Below the pieces are notes generated by a model. It worked only from the letters and a program-made list of their open reading frames with translations. It was not told the DNA's origin and made no database searches. A DNA stretch of 64,000 nt. Source: Hominilimicola fabiformis (lineage in GTDB: Bacteria > Bacillota > Clostridia > UBA1381). Made by a program: the position numbers and the translations under genes. The stretch is taken from positions 1 through 64,000 of the forward strand of contig NZ_JAJEQM010000003.1 in NCBI RefSeq assembly GCF_020687385.1. Direction: 5' to 3'. Of this stretch, positions 44,389-52,820 are shown piece after piece. The first letter of the stretch is position 1; each line of letters starts with the position of its first letter.

Positions 44389-45231
44389 TTATTCACCTCT
44401 GTGATATTCGTTGTATACGTCACGTTTCGGAAGATTTCTGTCTACGGCGGCTTTTTTTATTGCGTCTTTTGAAGTCATACCTTCCGCAATGTATTTGTCA
44501 ACGTGTTCTTTAATTGAAATATTTTCCCATTCGTTTTCTTCCGTTTCTTCGACTTCTTTTGCACCCTCGACTATGAGTACGTATTCACCGCGCGGATTGT
44601 TTTCGGAATAATATGCGATTGCCTCGTCGATTGTACATCTTTTCACTTCTTCGTGAATTTTTGTAAGCTCACGCACAAGAGCGATTTTTCTGTCACCGCC
44701 GAATGTCTTTTGCATATCGGAAAGCGTGTTTTTTAATTTGTGCGGAGCCTCATAAAAAATGAGTGTGTGAGTGTCGTTTTTCACAAGTTCAAGATGTTCT
44801 TTTCTGTGACGCTTGTTCACCGAAAGAAATCCCTCAAATGCAAATCGTCTTGTCGGAAGTCCCGACAGTATCAGTGCGTTTATACCTGCGACAGGTCCGG
44901 GGATTGAGGTGACGTCAATATCGTTTTCGATACATAGCTTAACTAAGTCCTCACCGGGATCTGAAATTGCGGGAGTACCTGCGTCCGATACAAGTACAAT
45001 GTTTTTACCGTTTTTTAAAAGTGATATAATATATTCGCCTTTTTCGTGCTTGTTGTGTTCGTGGTAGCTTGTCAGTGGCTTTGATATTTCAAAGTGATTT
45101 AAAAGCTGAAGAGTACGCCTTGTATCTTCTGCGGCAATTAAATCGGCATTGTTAAATGCTTCAAGACAGCGCGCGGACACATCACCGAGATTGCCTATCG
45201 GTGTGGCACATAAATATAGTTTTCCGTTCAT
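44389..45231 (-). CDS. rsmI: 16S rRNA (cytidine-1402-2'-O)-methyltransferase RsmI
   Basis: SAM-dependent tetrapyrrole-methylase-fold enzyme modifying C1402 in the P site. 280 residues from the ATG behind AAGGAGA. Motifs LYLCATPIGNLGDVSARCL, AAEDTRRTLQLLNHF, LVSDAGTPAISDPGEDLV and SIPGPVAGINALILSGLP are all present. The C-terminal part carries EGMTSKDAIKKAAVDR as in bacterial RsmI. Confidence 0.95.
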   Translation of the reverse strand: MNGKLYLCATPIGNLGDVSARCLEAFNNADLIAAEDTRRTLQLLNHFEISKPLTSYHEHNKHEKGEYIISLLKNGKNIVLVSDAGTPAISDPGEDLVKLCIENDIDVTSIPGPVAGINALILSGLPTRRFAFEGFLSVNKRHRKEHLELVKNDTHTLIFYEAPHKLKNTLSDMQKTFGGDRKIALVRELTKIHEEVKRCTIDEAIAYYSENNPRGEYVLIVEGAKEVEETEENEWENISIKEHVDKYIAEGMTSKDAIKKAAVDRNLPKRDVYNEYHRGE

Positions 45232-45254
45232 AAGTTCTCCTTGCAAAATGCGAA

Positions 45255-46124
45255 TTATACAAATAGGTTGTTTATAACATTTACGATTTTCTGTGCGGTT
45301 TCGGGCTTGTTCATTGTGTAAAGATGAATACCGTCAATGTCGTTTGAAAGCAGGTCGATAATTTGATCAACCGCATACGCAATACCTGCTTGTTTTAAAG
45401 CCTCCGGATTGTCTTGGTATTTTGAAATCATACGCAAGAATTTTGACGGCATAGACGCACCGCCTGAAAGAATTGCCATACGCTGTATTTGACCTGCGTT
45501 TGTAAGAGGCATTATTCCGGCTGTGATAGGTTTGTTTATACCTTTCTTTGCAAGTTTATCGCGGAATTTGTAAAATTCGTCGTTGTCAAAAAACATTTGA
45601 GTAACAAGAAAATCAACACCTGCGTCAACTTTTACTTTTAAATTTTCAATATCGGCGTCAAGGCTCGGAGAATCAGGGTGACACTCAGGGTAACAAGCAC
45701 CGCCGACGCAAAAATCTCCGAAATCTTTGATTGCCTCTACAAGTTCGTTTGCATAGTGATAACCCGGGAATATTTCACCGTCATAATCTTTCGGCTTGTC
45801 ACCGCGAAGTGCAAGGATATTTTCAATTCCAAGGTCTTTATATTCCTGTAATTTTACCTTAATATCGTCCTTTGAGTTTGCAACGCAAGTAAGATGTGCA
45901 AGTGACGGAATAGAAAGATTATTCTTTAAATGTGAGGCGATATATGCGGTATTTTTTGAATTACTGCCACCTGCACCGTATGTAACGCTCATATAGTCAA
46001 TAGGCATTTTTGAAAGCTCGTCAACTGCTGAAATGACATTGTCAAGTCCGCTGTCCTTTTTCGGCGGAAATACTTCAAATGAAAGCACCGGCTTTTTTTG
46101 AGCAAATATATCTCTTATAAACAT
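45255..46124 (-). CDS. metF: 5,10-methylenetetrahydrofolate reductase MetF
   Basis: Flavoprotein reducing methylene-THF to methyl-THF, the methyl donor for MetH. 289 residues from the ATG behind AAGGAG. SFEVFPPKKDSG with the catalytic Glu, SVTYGAGGS, HLTCVAN, ILALRGDKPKD and PITAGIMPLTNAGQI are conserved. The longer upstream reading frame lacks a ribosome binding site. It pairs functionally with metH at 38.2 kb. Confidence 0.95.
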   Translation of the reverse strand: MFIRDIFAQKKPVLSFEVFPPKKDSGLDNVISAVDELSKMPIDYMSVTYGAGGSNSKNTAYIASHLKNNLSIPSLAHLTCVANSKDDIKVKLQEYKDLGIENILALRGDKPKDYDGEIFPGYHYANELVEAIKDFGDFCVGGACYPECHPDSPSLDADIENLKVKVDAGVDFLVTQMFFDNDEFYKFRDKLAKKGINKPITAGIMPLTNAGQIQRMAILSGGASMPSKFLRMISKYQDNPEALKQAGIAYAVDQIIDLLSNDIDGIHLYTMNKPETAQKIVNVINNLFV

Positions 46125-46299
46125 TCTGTTTTTTCTCCTTAATCTGTAATTATATATATAAAATATTATACCGCAGATTTGAAACAATATCAAGTGTTGA
46201 AATTTGAAATAAATTAACTGATTTTTATATCGCAATTATGGAAAATATGTGGTATAATAATAGATAGTTATAAAATTAGAAATTGAGGGAGGAGAAAAT

Positions 46300-47169
46300 A
46301 TGAAAGTAACAAAAGCGGTAATACCTGCGGCAGGGTTCGGAACAAGATTTCTTCCGGCGACTAAGGCAGTGCCGAAAGAAATGCTGCCGATAGTCGATAA
46401 GCCGACAATTCAGTATATTGTTGAGGAGGCAATCGCATCGGGCATTGAGGATTTGCTTATAATTACATCACGCGGTAAGGACGCACTTGTAAATCATTTT
46501 GATAGGGCATATGAGCTTGAAACGATACTTGAACGTGACGGCAAGCAGGAAATGCTTAATGCTGTTCGTGAAGTGTCGGATAAAATAAACGTTCAGTTTG
46601 TACGTCAAAAGGAACAGAAAGGTCTTGGACACGCTGTACTTTGTGCGAAAAGCTTTGTCGGAAACGAGCCTTTTGCGGTAATGCTCGGTGATGATGTGGT
46701 TGTGGCGGAAAAGCCGTGTTTGAGTCAGCTTATCGAACAGTTTAACAAATATAATGCGACAGTGCTTGGAGTGCAAAAGGTCGGAATGGATCAAGTTTCA
46801 AAGTATGGTATTGTGGACTGCGATAATGTTGAAGGCAGAATGTATAAGCTGAAAGGAATGGTCGAAAAGCCGAAAAAAGAGGACGCACCGTCAGACGTTG
46901 CGGTACTCGGCAGATATGTAATCACACCTGCAATATTCGATTGCCTTGAAAAAACACCTAAGGGTGCAGGCGGCGAAATACAGCTTACCGACGCACTTGT
47001 AATGCTTGCAAAGAATGAAGATATGTACGCATATGACTTTGAGGGCAGAAGATATGATATAGGAAGTAAACAGGGATTTTTACAGGCAACAGTCGATTTT
47101 GCACTTTCAAGAGATGATTTAAAAGATGAATTTGCGGAATATTTAAAAGAAGTAACAAAAAATTTATAA
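46300..47169 (+). CDS. galU: UTP-glucose-1-phosphate uridylyltransferase GalU
   Basis: Makes UDP-glucose for wall glycopolymers and glycolipids. 289 residues, family length, with AVIPAAGFGTRFLPATKAVP (7-26), KEMLPIVDKP, VMLGDDVVV and LKGMVEKPKK. The product is the sugar donor for a glucosyltransferase such as the one at 54288. A TATAAT at 46253-46258 is the likely -10. Ribosome binding site GGAGGAG. Confidence 0.95.
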   Translation: MKVTKAVIPAAGFGTRFLPATKAVPKEMLPIVDKPTIQYIVEEAIASGIEDLLIITSRGKDALVNHFDRAYELETILERDGKQEMLNAVREVSDKINVQFVRQKEQKGLGHAVLCAKSFVGNEPFAVMLGDDVVVAEKPCLSQLIEQFNKYNATVLGVQKVGMDQVSKYGIVDCDNVEGRMYKLKGMVEKPKKEDAPSDVAVLGRYVITPAIFDCLEKTPKGAGGEIQLTDALVMLAKNEDMYAYDFEGRRYDIGSKQGFLQATVDFALSRDDLKDEFAEYLKEVTKNL

Positions 47170-47268
47170 GAAAAAGTGTACAGGCAAGCCGTACAAAGAT
47201 AGGCTTGCCTGTTTTTTGTCGGGTTATAAATTAAAGTAAAAACATAAAATAAATGCTTTGCACGTTCC
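47170..47268 (+). repeat. 3'-end-associated dispersed element, truncated copy 2a (behind galU)
   Basis: Right half only: AGTGTACAGGCAAGCC hairpin with GGCTTGCCTGTTTTTT (a working terminator for galU at 47180-47217), an AT-rich stretch and GCACGTTCCGGACAATTTAT. The left hairpin is missing. Confidence 0.7.
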
Positions 47269-47490
47269 GGACAATTTATCATACCGTTCAGAATCCGAGA
47301 AATTAGTTCGGATTTTGCGAAAATAAACTCGTCGCGTACGTTGGTACGCAAGAGTTTTATTTTCACAAAAAGTGCACAGGCAAGCCGTATAAAGATAGGC
47401 TTGCCTGTTTTTTGGTTGGGTTATAAATTAAAGTAAAAAACAAAAAATAAATTGCTTTGCACGTTCCGGACAATTTATCGGATTCTGAGA
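47269..47490 (+). repeat. 3'-end-associated dispersed element, full copy 2b
   Basis: GAAATTAGTTCGGATTTTGC, AAAATAAACTC/GAGTTTTATTTTC hairpin, AGTGCACAGGCAAGCC hairpin, AT-rich part, GCACGTTCCGGACAATTTAT and GATTCTGAG, then a terminator. In tandem with copy 2a. Confidence 0.75.
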
Positions 47491-47492
47491 AA

Positions 47493-47528
47493 AAAAGACG
47501 GTGCACATTGGGGAATGCACCGTCTTTT
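47493..47528 (+). terminator. Locus-specific terminator ending copy 2b
   Basis: AAAAGACGGTGCA and TGCACCGTCTTTT arms. Confidence 0.85.
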
Positions 47529-47657
47529 CTCGTTTAATGAACTCAATTAAGTTCACTCATAGTATAAATTATTACTGTAAAAATTGCAATATAAAGGATA
47601 AATCTTCTATATTTAAAAGGTATAAATCGTTTAAAATTGTCATATTGCGTGATAAGA

Positions 47658-47727
47658 CGTGACATTTTTACAAATAATTCATTAATAATGTCACGCATAA
47701 CGGGGATATATAAAATAACGTGACATT
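47658..47727. promoter_or_regulatory. Repeated CGTGACATT motif, possible operator cluster
   Basis: CGTGACATT at 47658-47666, its complement AATGTCACG at 47687-47695 and CGTGACATT again at 47719-47727, in the spacer between convergent galU and the phosphodiesterase gene. Protein binding is a guess; no promoter is obvious. The rest of the spacer (47529-47657) shows nothing recognisable. Confidence 0.35.
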
Positions 47728-47744
47728 TTTGTGTAATTTGTACA

Positions 47745-48215
47745 TCAAACCTCTATGATTTTTGTTTTTAGTTTACCGTTTTCGATTTCAGCCTCTGCAT
47801 ATGTGCCTGTATAACGTATACTTCCCGGGTTTAAAAGTGTGGCTTTGCCTTTGTAATCGGTATAAGGAATGTGCGTGTGACCGAATATTATTAAATCGGG
47901 ATCATATTTTTCGGCAGCCTTGCGGAGAGTCATAAATTCATATTCGTATTTTACATTCTGTTCGTGACCGTGCGTAATAAATATCTTAACACCGTCTATT
48001 GTAACAAGCATATGTGACGGCGCTTTTGAAAAGTAGTCGTTGTTGCCTTTTACATAATATATAGGTATGTTTGGGTATATCGACTCCAAATCTTCCGCGT
48101 CACCTGTGTAATCGCCTGCGTGGAAAATCGCACTTACACTGTCGGCTTTTTCGATTATATCTAAACAGCGGTTAATATCGCCGTGAGTATCGGAAAAAAT
48201 CAAAATTTTTTTCAT
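47745..48215 (-). CDS. YfcE/MJ0936-type metallophosphoesterase
   Basis: 156-residue calcineurin-like phosphodiesterase: ILIFSDTHGDINRCL, HAGDYTGDAEDL, VKGNNDYFSKAP, FITHGHEQNV and FGHTHIPYTDYKG give the full set of metal ligands. Acts on phosphodiesters, natural substrate unknown. Single gene, no obvious partner. Confidence 0.9.
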   Translation of the reverse strand: MKKILIFSDTHGDINRCLDIIEKADSVSAIFHAGDYTGDAEDLESIYPNIPIYYVKGNNDYFSKAPSHMLVTIDGVKIFITHGHEQNVKYEYEFMTLRKAAEKYDPDLIIFGHTHIPYTDYKGKATLLNPGSIRYTGTYAEAEIENGKLKTKIIEV

Positions 48216-48272
48216 AATCTAATCCTCTCAATATAAAAAATATGTATGTAGTATATCATATGCAAACGCAAT

Positions 48273-48312
48273 TTGTCAAAAAATGATGTCGAAATATTTT
48301 TATATATCGACA
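48273..48312 (+). promoter_or_regulatory. Putative Spo0A boxes upstream of spoIIE
   Basis: TGTCGAA at 48287-48293 is a perfect core of the Spo0A box; TTGTCAAA near 48274 and the inverted ATCGACA at 48306-48312 each differ by one base. All lie 35-75 bp upstream of the -10 of spoIIE. Confidence 0.6.
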
Positions 48313-48319
48313 ACAGGAT

Positions 48320-48352
48320 TTTACATATTTATCCATAAACAAGTGGTATAAT
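48320..48352 (+). promoter_or_regulatory. spoIIE promoter with long spacer
   Basis: TTTACA, 21 bp, TATAAT. The 21-bp spacing is like the Spo0A-activated sigma-A promoters spoIIE and spoIIG of Bacillus subtilis. Confidence 0.55.
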
Positions 48353-48384
48353 AACCTATATTGCACTTGTAGGAGGAATTAAAA

Positions 48385-50685
48385 ATGAGTCAGCCAGCGG
48401 TAAAAAGACAACGGAATACAGAAATGCTCCGAGCACCGTCTGTGAGAGATGTGGGAATGAGTATGCTATTGCTTTTGGCAGGACGAGCGTCTGTTTTGGG
48501 ACTTTTTCCGTTCGGAGTGGCTTTTTTTGCTTCTTGCTTTGATAAAAGTATTGCGTATCTCGGTATAACTGTGCTTTCGATTGCACTTATGACGTCGGCA
48601 AGCAGTGCGGTGCTTACAAAATATCTTGTTGCGGCACTGTTGTTTTGGATATATACACGTTTCAGAAATAAGGAAAATCTTGTGCTTGATGCGGCGTGCG
48701 TGGGCGGTGCGGTTATGGTCGGCGGATTTGTTTTTCTTATATATACATATGTAGGAGCATACGATATACTTATGCTTTTTGTTGAGTCGATAGTCACTTC
48801 ACTCATGTATATAATATTCAAAAAAGCACACGGATTGATTGCAAACCGCAAAAAACGCACGCAGACCGCACAGGACGAGCTTATCAGTATTTCTGTAAGC
48901 GTGGGTGTTTTTATAACGGGACTTTCGGGAATTGTGTTTCCGTATAATATCAGTCTTGCCAATATAGTTTCCGTATATGCGGTACTTTGCATTGCACTTC
49001 ACGGCGGTATTGCGGCGGCGGGCAGCGGGGGACTTTGTATAGGGTTTATGTCGGCAATATCGTCACCGTCGGCGGTTGTGACTATGGGTATTTTCGGTAT
49101 AAGTGCATTGTTCGGAAATTTGCTGAAATCGTTCGGACGTTTCGGAGTTGCGTTGGGATTCTTGGGCGGCAGTGCGGTGACACTTTTGTATGCGGGAAGT
49201 GCATCGTCTTTGCCTGTGACGATTATCGAAACAGCGATAGGGGCGGTGCTTTTTGTACTGACACCGAATAAAGTTCAATGGTATATAAAATCTTTTTTTG
49301 CAAGGTCGTTAAAGCTTGAAACGGTGAGTGCGGACGTAAGAGTTAAAGAGTATTTGTCTATGCAGCTTGAAAAATCGGCAAAGGCATTTAAGAGTTTGGA
49401 GGAGTGTTTTTCAAATGCTTCGGAGAAAAGACTGAAATCATATAATAAAGATGTTGCTACGCTTTTTGATGAGGTTGCGGACAGAGTGTGCGAGGGGTGT
49501 CCGAATGCGGTTAAATGCTGGCAGTCCGACTTTACACGCACATACCGCAGTATAATGCTGTTGCTTGATACGATTGAAACAAGGGGGATATTGGAGTTTA
49601 CATCAGTACCGAACAGCTTTAAGGATAAATGCTTACGACCTGATTTGTTCGTTGTGGAGTTTAATCACGTCTATGAACTGTATAAGAAAAACCTTGTACG
49701 GACGGGTGAGGCGGTTACAAGCCGTGACTTGGTTGCAAGACAGTATAAAGAAATGTCAAGCCTTATGGACACAATGGCGGAAAATATATGTTCCGGATTT
49801 ACGTTCAGAGAGGATTTGGAGGAAACACTTATTGCCGAGCTTGACAAAGTCGGAATTATGGCATTTGAAATAAGCGTTATTGAAAGCAGTCACGGGAAAA
49901 TGGAGGTATATCTCGGAACGTCTAAGGGTACGGAAGTCGGGAAGATTGAAAACGTGCTTGAAAGCGTTGTCGAAACACCTATGGGCTATGAATGTGACAG
50001 TGCGAACGGACTTATGAAATTTGTGTCACGCGCAAAATTTACCGCAGATATTGCGATAAGACAGATAAGCCGAGATTTCAGCGAAGTGTCGGGCGACAGT
50101 ATAGATACGTTTGTGACGGAGGATTATAAACAGTATGTGATTTTGTCGGACGGTATGGGCAGCGGTAAAAGGGCAATGTTTGAGAGCCATATAACACTGA
50201 AATTGTTGAGAGAATTTTTGCAGTCGGGGTTTGGCGTGAAAACGTCTATTGATATGATAAATTCGGCACTCTGTTTAAAACTTGACTATGAGTGTTTTTC
50301 TACCGTGGACCTGCTATGTATAGACCTTATGACAGGTATATGTGAGTTTTTCAAAATCGGCGGTTCGGAGAGTATTGTACTTCACGGTCCGAATGTTGAA
50401 ACGGTGTTTTCTGTATCGTTGCCTGTCGGTATGCTGCCTGATATAAAGGTACAGGGACAAGCCAAACGCCTTGATGACGGCGATATAATAATAATGATGT
50501 CGGACGGAATAAGCGAAGCGGGATTTGGTACTGTCCGTACAGATTGGCTGAAAAAAGAAATAAAAATGCCGTTTGACACTATGGACGAAATGGCACAATC
50601 CGTAATTGAAAATGCAGTCAAAAAAAGCCGTGACGCAGTAATCGACGATATGACCGTTGCGACAATAAGGTTGATAAGGAACTAA
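48385..50685 (+). CDS. spoIIE: Stage II sporulation protein E
   Basis: Membrane PP2C phosphatase that dephosphorylates SpoIIAA and releases sigma-F in the forespore, and binds FtsZ. 766 residues: about ten N-terminal membrane segments (roughly 25-300), a central regulatory part with CEGCPNAVKCW and the C-terminal PP2C domain with VILSDGMGSGKRA, FKIGGSESIV and IIMMSDGISEAG metal-binding motifs. Slightly shorter than the 827-residue B. subtilis protein. Its presence implies a sporulation programme. Ribosome binding site TAGGAGG. Confidence 0.95.
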   Translation: MSQPAVKRQRNTEMLRAPSVRDVGMSMLLLLAGRASVLGLFPFGVAFFASCFDKSIAYLGITVLSIALMTSASSAVLTKYLVAALLFWIYTRFRNKENLVLDAACVGGAVMVGGFVFLIYTYVGAYDILMLFVESIVTSLMYIIFKKAHGLIANRKKRTQTAQDELISISVSVGVFITGLSGIVFPYNISLANIVSVYAVLCIALHGGIAAAGSGGLCIGFMSAISSPSAVVTMGIFGISALFGNLLKSFGRFGVALGFLGGSAVTLLYAGSASSLPVTIIETAIGAVLFVLTPNKVQWYIKSFFARSLKLETVSADVRVKEYLSMQLEKSAKAFKSLEECFSNASEKRLKSYNKDVATLFDEVADRVCEGCPNAVKCWQSDFTRTYRSIMLLLDTIETRGILEFTSVPNSFKDKCLRPDLFVVEFNHVYELYKKNLVRTGEAVTSRDLVARQYKEMSSLMDTMAENICSGFTFREDLEETLIAELDKVGIMAFEISVIESSHGKMEVYLGTSKGTEVGKIENVLESVVETPMGYECDSANGLMKFVSRAKFTADIAIRQISRDFSEVSGDSIDTFVTEDYKQYVILSDGMGSGKRAMFESHITLKLLREFLQSGFGVKTSIDMINSALCLKLDYECFSTVDLLCIDLMTGICEFFKIGGSESIVLHGPNVETVFSVSLPVGMLPDIKVQGQAKRLDDGDIIIMMSDGISEAGFGTVRTDWLKKEIKMPFDTMDEMAQSVIENAVKKSRDAVIDDMTVATIRLIRN

Positions 50686-50776
50686 AAAAGACAATATTCG
50701 AAAAATATATTGCAATTTCTACCAAGATGTGATAAGCTATATATGTAAAAATTTATATGTGGGAGGCAATTATTTT

Positions 50777-52786
50777 ATGAGGGAGAAAATTTTAAGTATG
50801 ATTTTGGCACTGTCAATGCTGTGTGCATTTGTGCCGATGACGGCAAGTGCGGAAACGTATGAGAACTATTTGGAATATTGGGTAAATGAAGATAATACGG
50901 TTACGATTTCAAAATGTGCCAAGGAAGTGGCGGAAGTAAATATACCAAGTGAAATTGAGGGAGCAACGGTAACTGAGATTGATGGCGATGCGTTTTTTAA
51001 ATGTGTGGATTTGAAGAAAGTAACAATCCCGTCAACCGTAACTTCAATAGGGTACGATACATTTTTGGGCTGTACAAGCCTTGAAAATATAGTTGTCGAT
51101 TCTGAAAACAAAAATTATATTTCAGAGGACGGAGTACTTTTTAACAAGAGTAAAACAGAACTTATTCAATATCCTGCTGCAAAAAGTGGTGTAAGCTATA
51201 CAATTCCGTCAAGTGTTTCGAAAATTGACGGTTGTGCTTTTAAGTATACACAAAATGTTAAGACTATAAATGTTCCGCAACAAACAACATCAATAGCAGC
51301 GGGTGCATTCAGTAACAGCGTTAATTTGGAAGCGATAAACGTTGATGAAAACAACAGTGATTACAGCTCAGAGGACGGAGTGTTGTTTAATAAAGGTAAA
51401 ACACTGATTTTTGCATATCCGTCGGGCAAGAGCGATACAAGTTATGCTGTTTCGGAAAACGTGACGGCTATAAAGGCGCAGGCATTTTCGGGCTGCAAAA
51501 ATTTGATCTCTGTTTCTCTTTCGGATAATGTCAATACTATGGGAACTTCTGTATTTTCCAGCTGTACAAATTTGACGGAAGTGGTATTGTCTGAGAATCT
51601 AAGTTGGATTCAGGGTTCGACATTTTCAAATTGTACAAGCCTAAAGAGTGTAAAAATTCCAAGTGATGTAGATACAATATATTCTTCTGCTTTCAGCGGT
51701 TGTGCAAGTCTGGAAAGTATAACAATACCTAAAAGTGTTGATTTGATTGAACAGTATGCGTTTTATGATTGTAACAGCTTAAAAGATATATACTATTTTG
51801 GTACCGAAACACAATGGAATAAAATTGATATAGAAGAAAACAGCGCAGGTGACGGCAACGGCGCGTTGAAAAACGCAACAATTCATTATAATAAAACAAT
51901 CGAGCCGTTTACTTATAATTTTAGTACCGACGGAAAATCTGTGGTTATTGTTAAGTGTGACAAATCTGTCAGCGAAGCTACTATACCGAGTGAAATTGAA
52001 GGCTTGCCGGTTACGGTGATAGATGACAATGCATTTAATTCTTGTAGCAATTTAGCAAATATAAACATACCTGAAAGTGTTGAACGTATAGGCGTCGGTG
52101 CTTTTTATTCGAGCGGAGTAGTCAATGTTACAGTGACGGATAATGTTAAAAGCATAGGAGAGGAAGCTTTTAGCTGGTGCAACAAGTTGGAAAGCATAAA
52201 GCTGTCTGAAAATATCGACAAAATAGAAGAAAATATGTTTTACGAATGTGAAAGTTTGACAAGTATTGACATACCGAATAAGGTTAAGTCGATAGGGATG
52301 AGTGCATTTGCCTTCTGTACAAACTTAACCACTGTAACGATGGGTAAAAATATAAATAAAATTGCAAAAAATGCTTTTAGTGATTGTTATAGTATTACCA
52401 ATGTGTATTACGCAGGTACGGAGGAAGAGTGGAGTAAGATTGTGTTGGTCGGAAATACATATCTTACAAACGCAACAATCCATTATAACGGAATACCTAC
52501 GGATATGACTATGACAACGGTAGAAGTTACAAAAACAGAAAACGACACATCATATGATTTTGATATATCCGCACAAATGAAGTACGGCGACTGCTATGTA
52601 TATGCGGCAATGTATGATGAAAACGGCGTTATGATTGGAATTGACAGAGTACCGCTTTCGATGAAAGACGATACAAAAATTTCTCTTGACAAAAAGGATA
52701 ATGCCAAGAACGTGAATATATTTGTATTGTCATCACAATTACAACCTATTTCGGAAAAGAAAACAGTAAAATTAGTAGAAGAATAA
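50777..52786 (+). CDS. Secreted BspA-type leucine-rich repeat protein
   Basis: 669 residues from the ATG behind GGGAGG, with a signal peptide ending MTASA (about residue 25). The mature protein consists of BspA/LRR_5 repeats of the type NIPESVERIGVGAFYS and TIPSSVSKIDGCAFKY in two blocks, each introduced by a similar segment (VTISKCAKEVAEVNIPSE and VVIVKCDKSVSEATIPSE), pointing to internal duplication. Two EDGVLFNK inserts repeat inside the first block. The last ~90 residues form a beta-rich domain. No sortase or SLH anchor is present, so it is likely released or loosely wall-bound. Such proteins often act in adhesion; that is family knowledge. Confidence 0.88.
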   Translation: MREKILSMILALSMLCAFVPMTASAETYENYLEYWVNEDNTVTISKCAKEVAEVNIPSEIEGATVTEIDGDAFFKCVDLKKVTIPSTVTSIGYDTFLGCTSLENIVVDSENKNYISEDGVLFNKSKTELIQYPAAKSGVSYTIPSSVSKIDGCAFKYTQNVKTINVPQQTTSIAAGAFSNSVNLEAINVDENNSDYSSEDGVLFNKGKTLIFAYPSGKSDTSYAVSENVTAIKAQAFSGCKNLISVSLSDNVNTMGTSVFSSCTNLTEVVLSENLSWIQGSTFSNCTSLKSVKIPSDVDTIYSSAFSGCASLESITIPKSVDLIEQYAFYDCNSLKDIYYFGTETQWNKIDIEENSAGDGNGALKNATIHYNKTIEPFTYNFSTDGKSVVIVKCDKSVSEATIPSEIEGLPVTVIDDNAFNSCSNLANINIPESVERIGVGAFYSSGVVNVTVTDNVKSIGEEAFSWCNKLESIKLSENIDKIEENMFYECESLTSIDIPNKVKSIGMSAFAFCTNLTTVTMGKNINKIAKNAFSDCYSITNVYYAGTEEEWSKIVLVGNTYLTNATIHYNGIPTDMTMTTVEVTKTENDTSYDFDISAQMKYGDCYVYAAMYDENGVMIGIDRVPLSMKDDTKISLDKKDNAKNVNIFVLSSQLQPISEKKTVKLVEE

Positions 52787-52790
52787 GTAT

Positions 52791-52820
52791 AAAAAAATGG
52801 CACGAAAGTGCCATTTTTTT
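52791..52820. terminator. Bidirectional terminator between the LRR and MATE genes
   Basis: AAAAAAATGGCAC, 4-nt loop, GTGCCATTTTTTT; it serves both convergent genes and touches the MATE stop codon. Confidence 0.9.
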
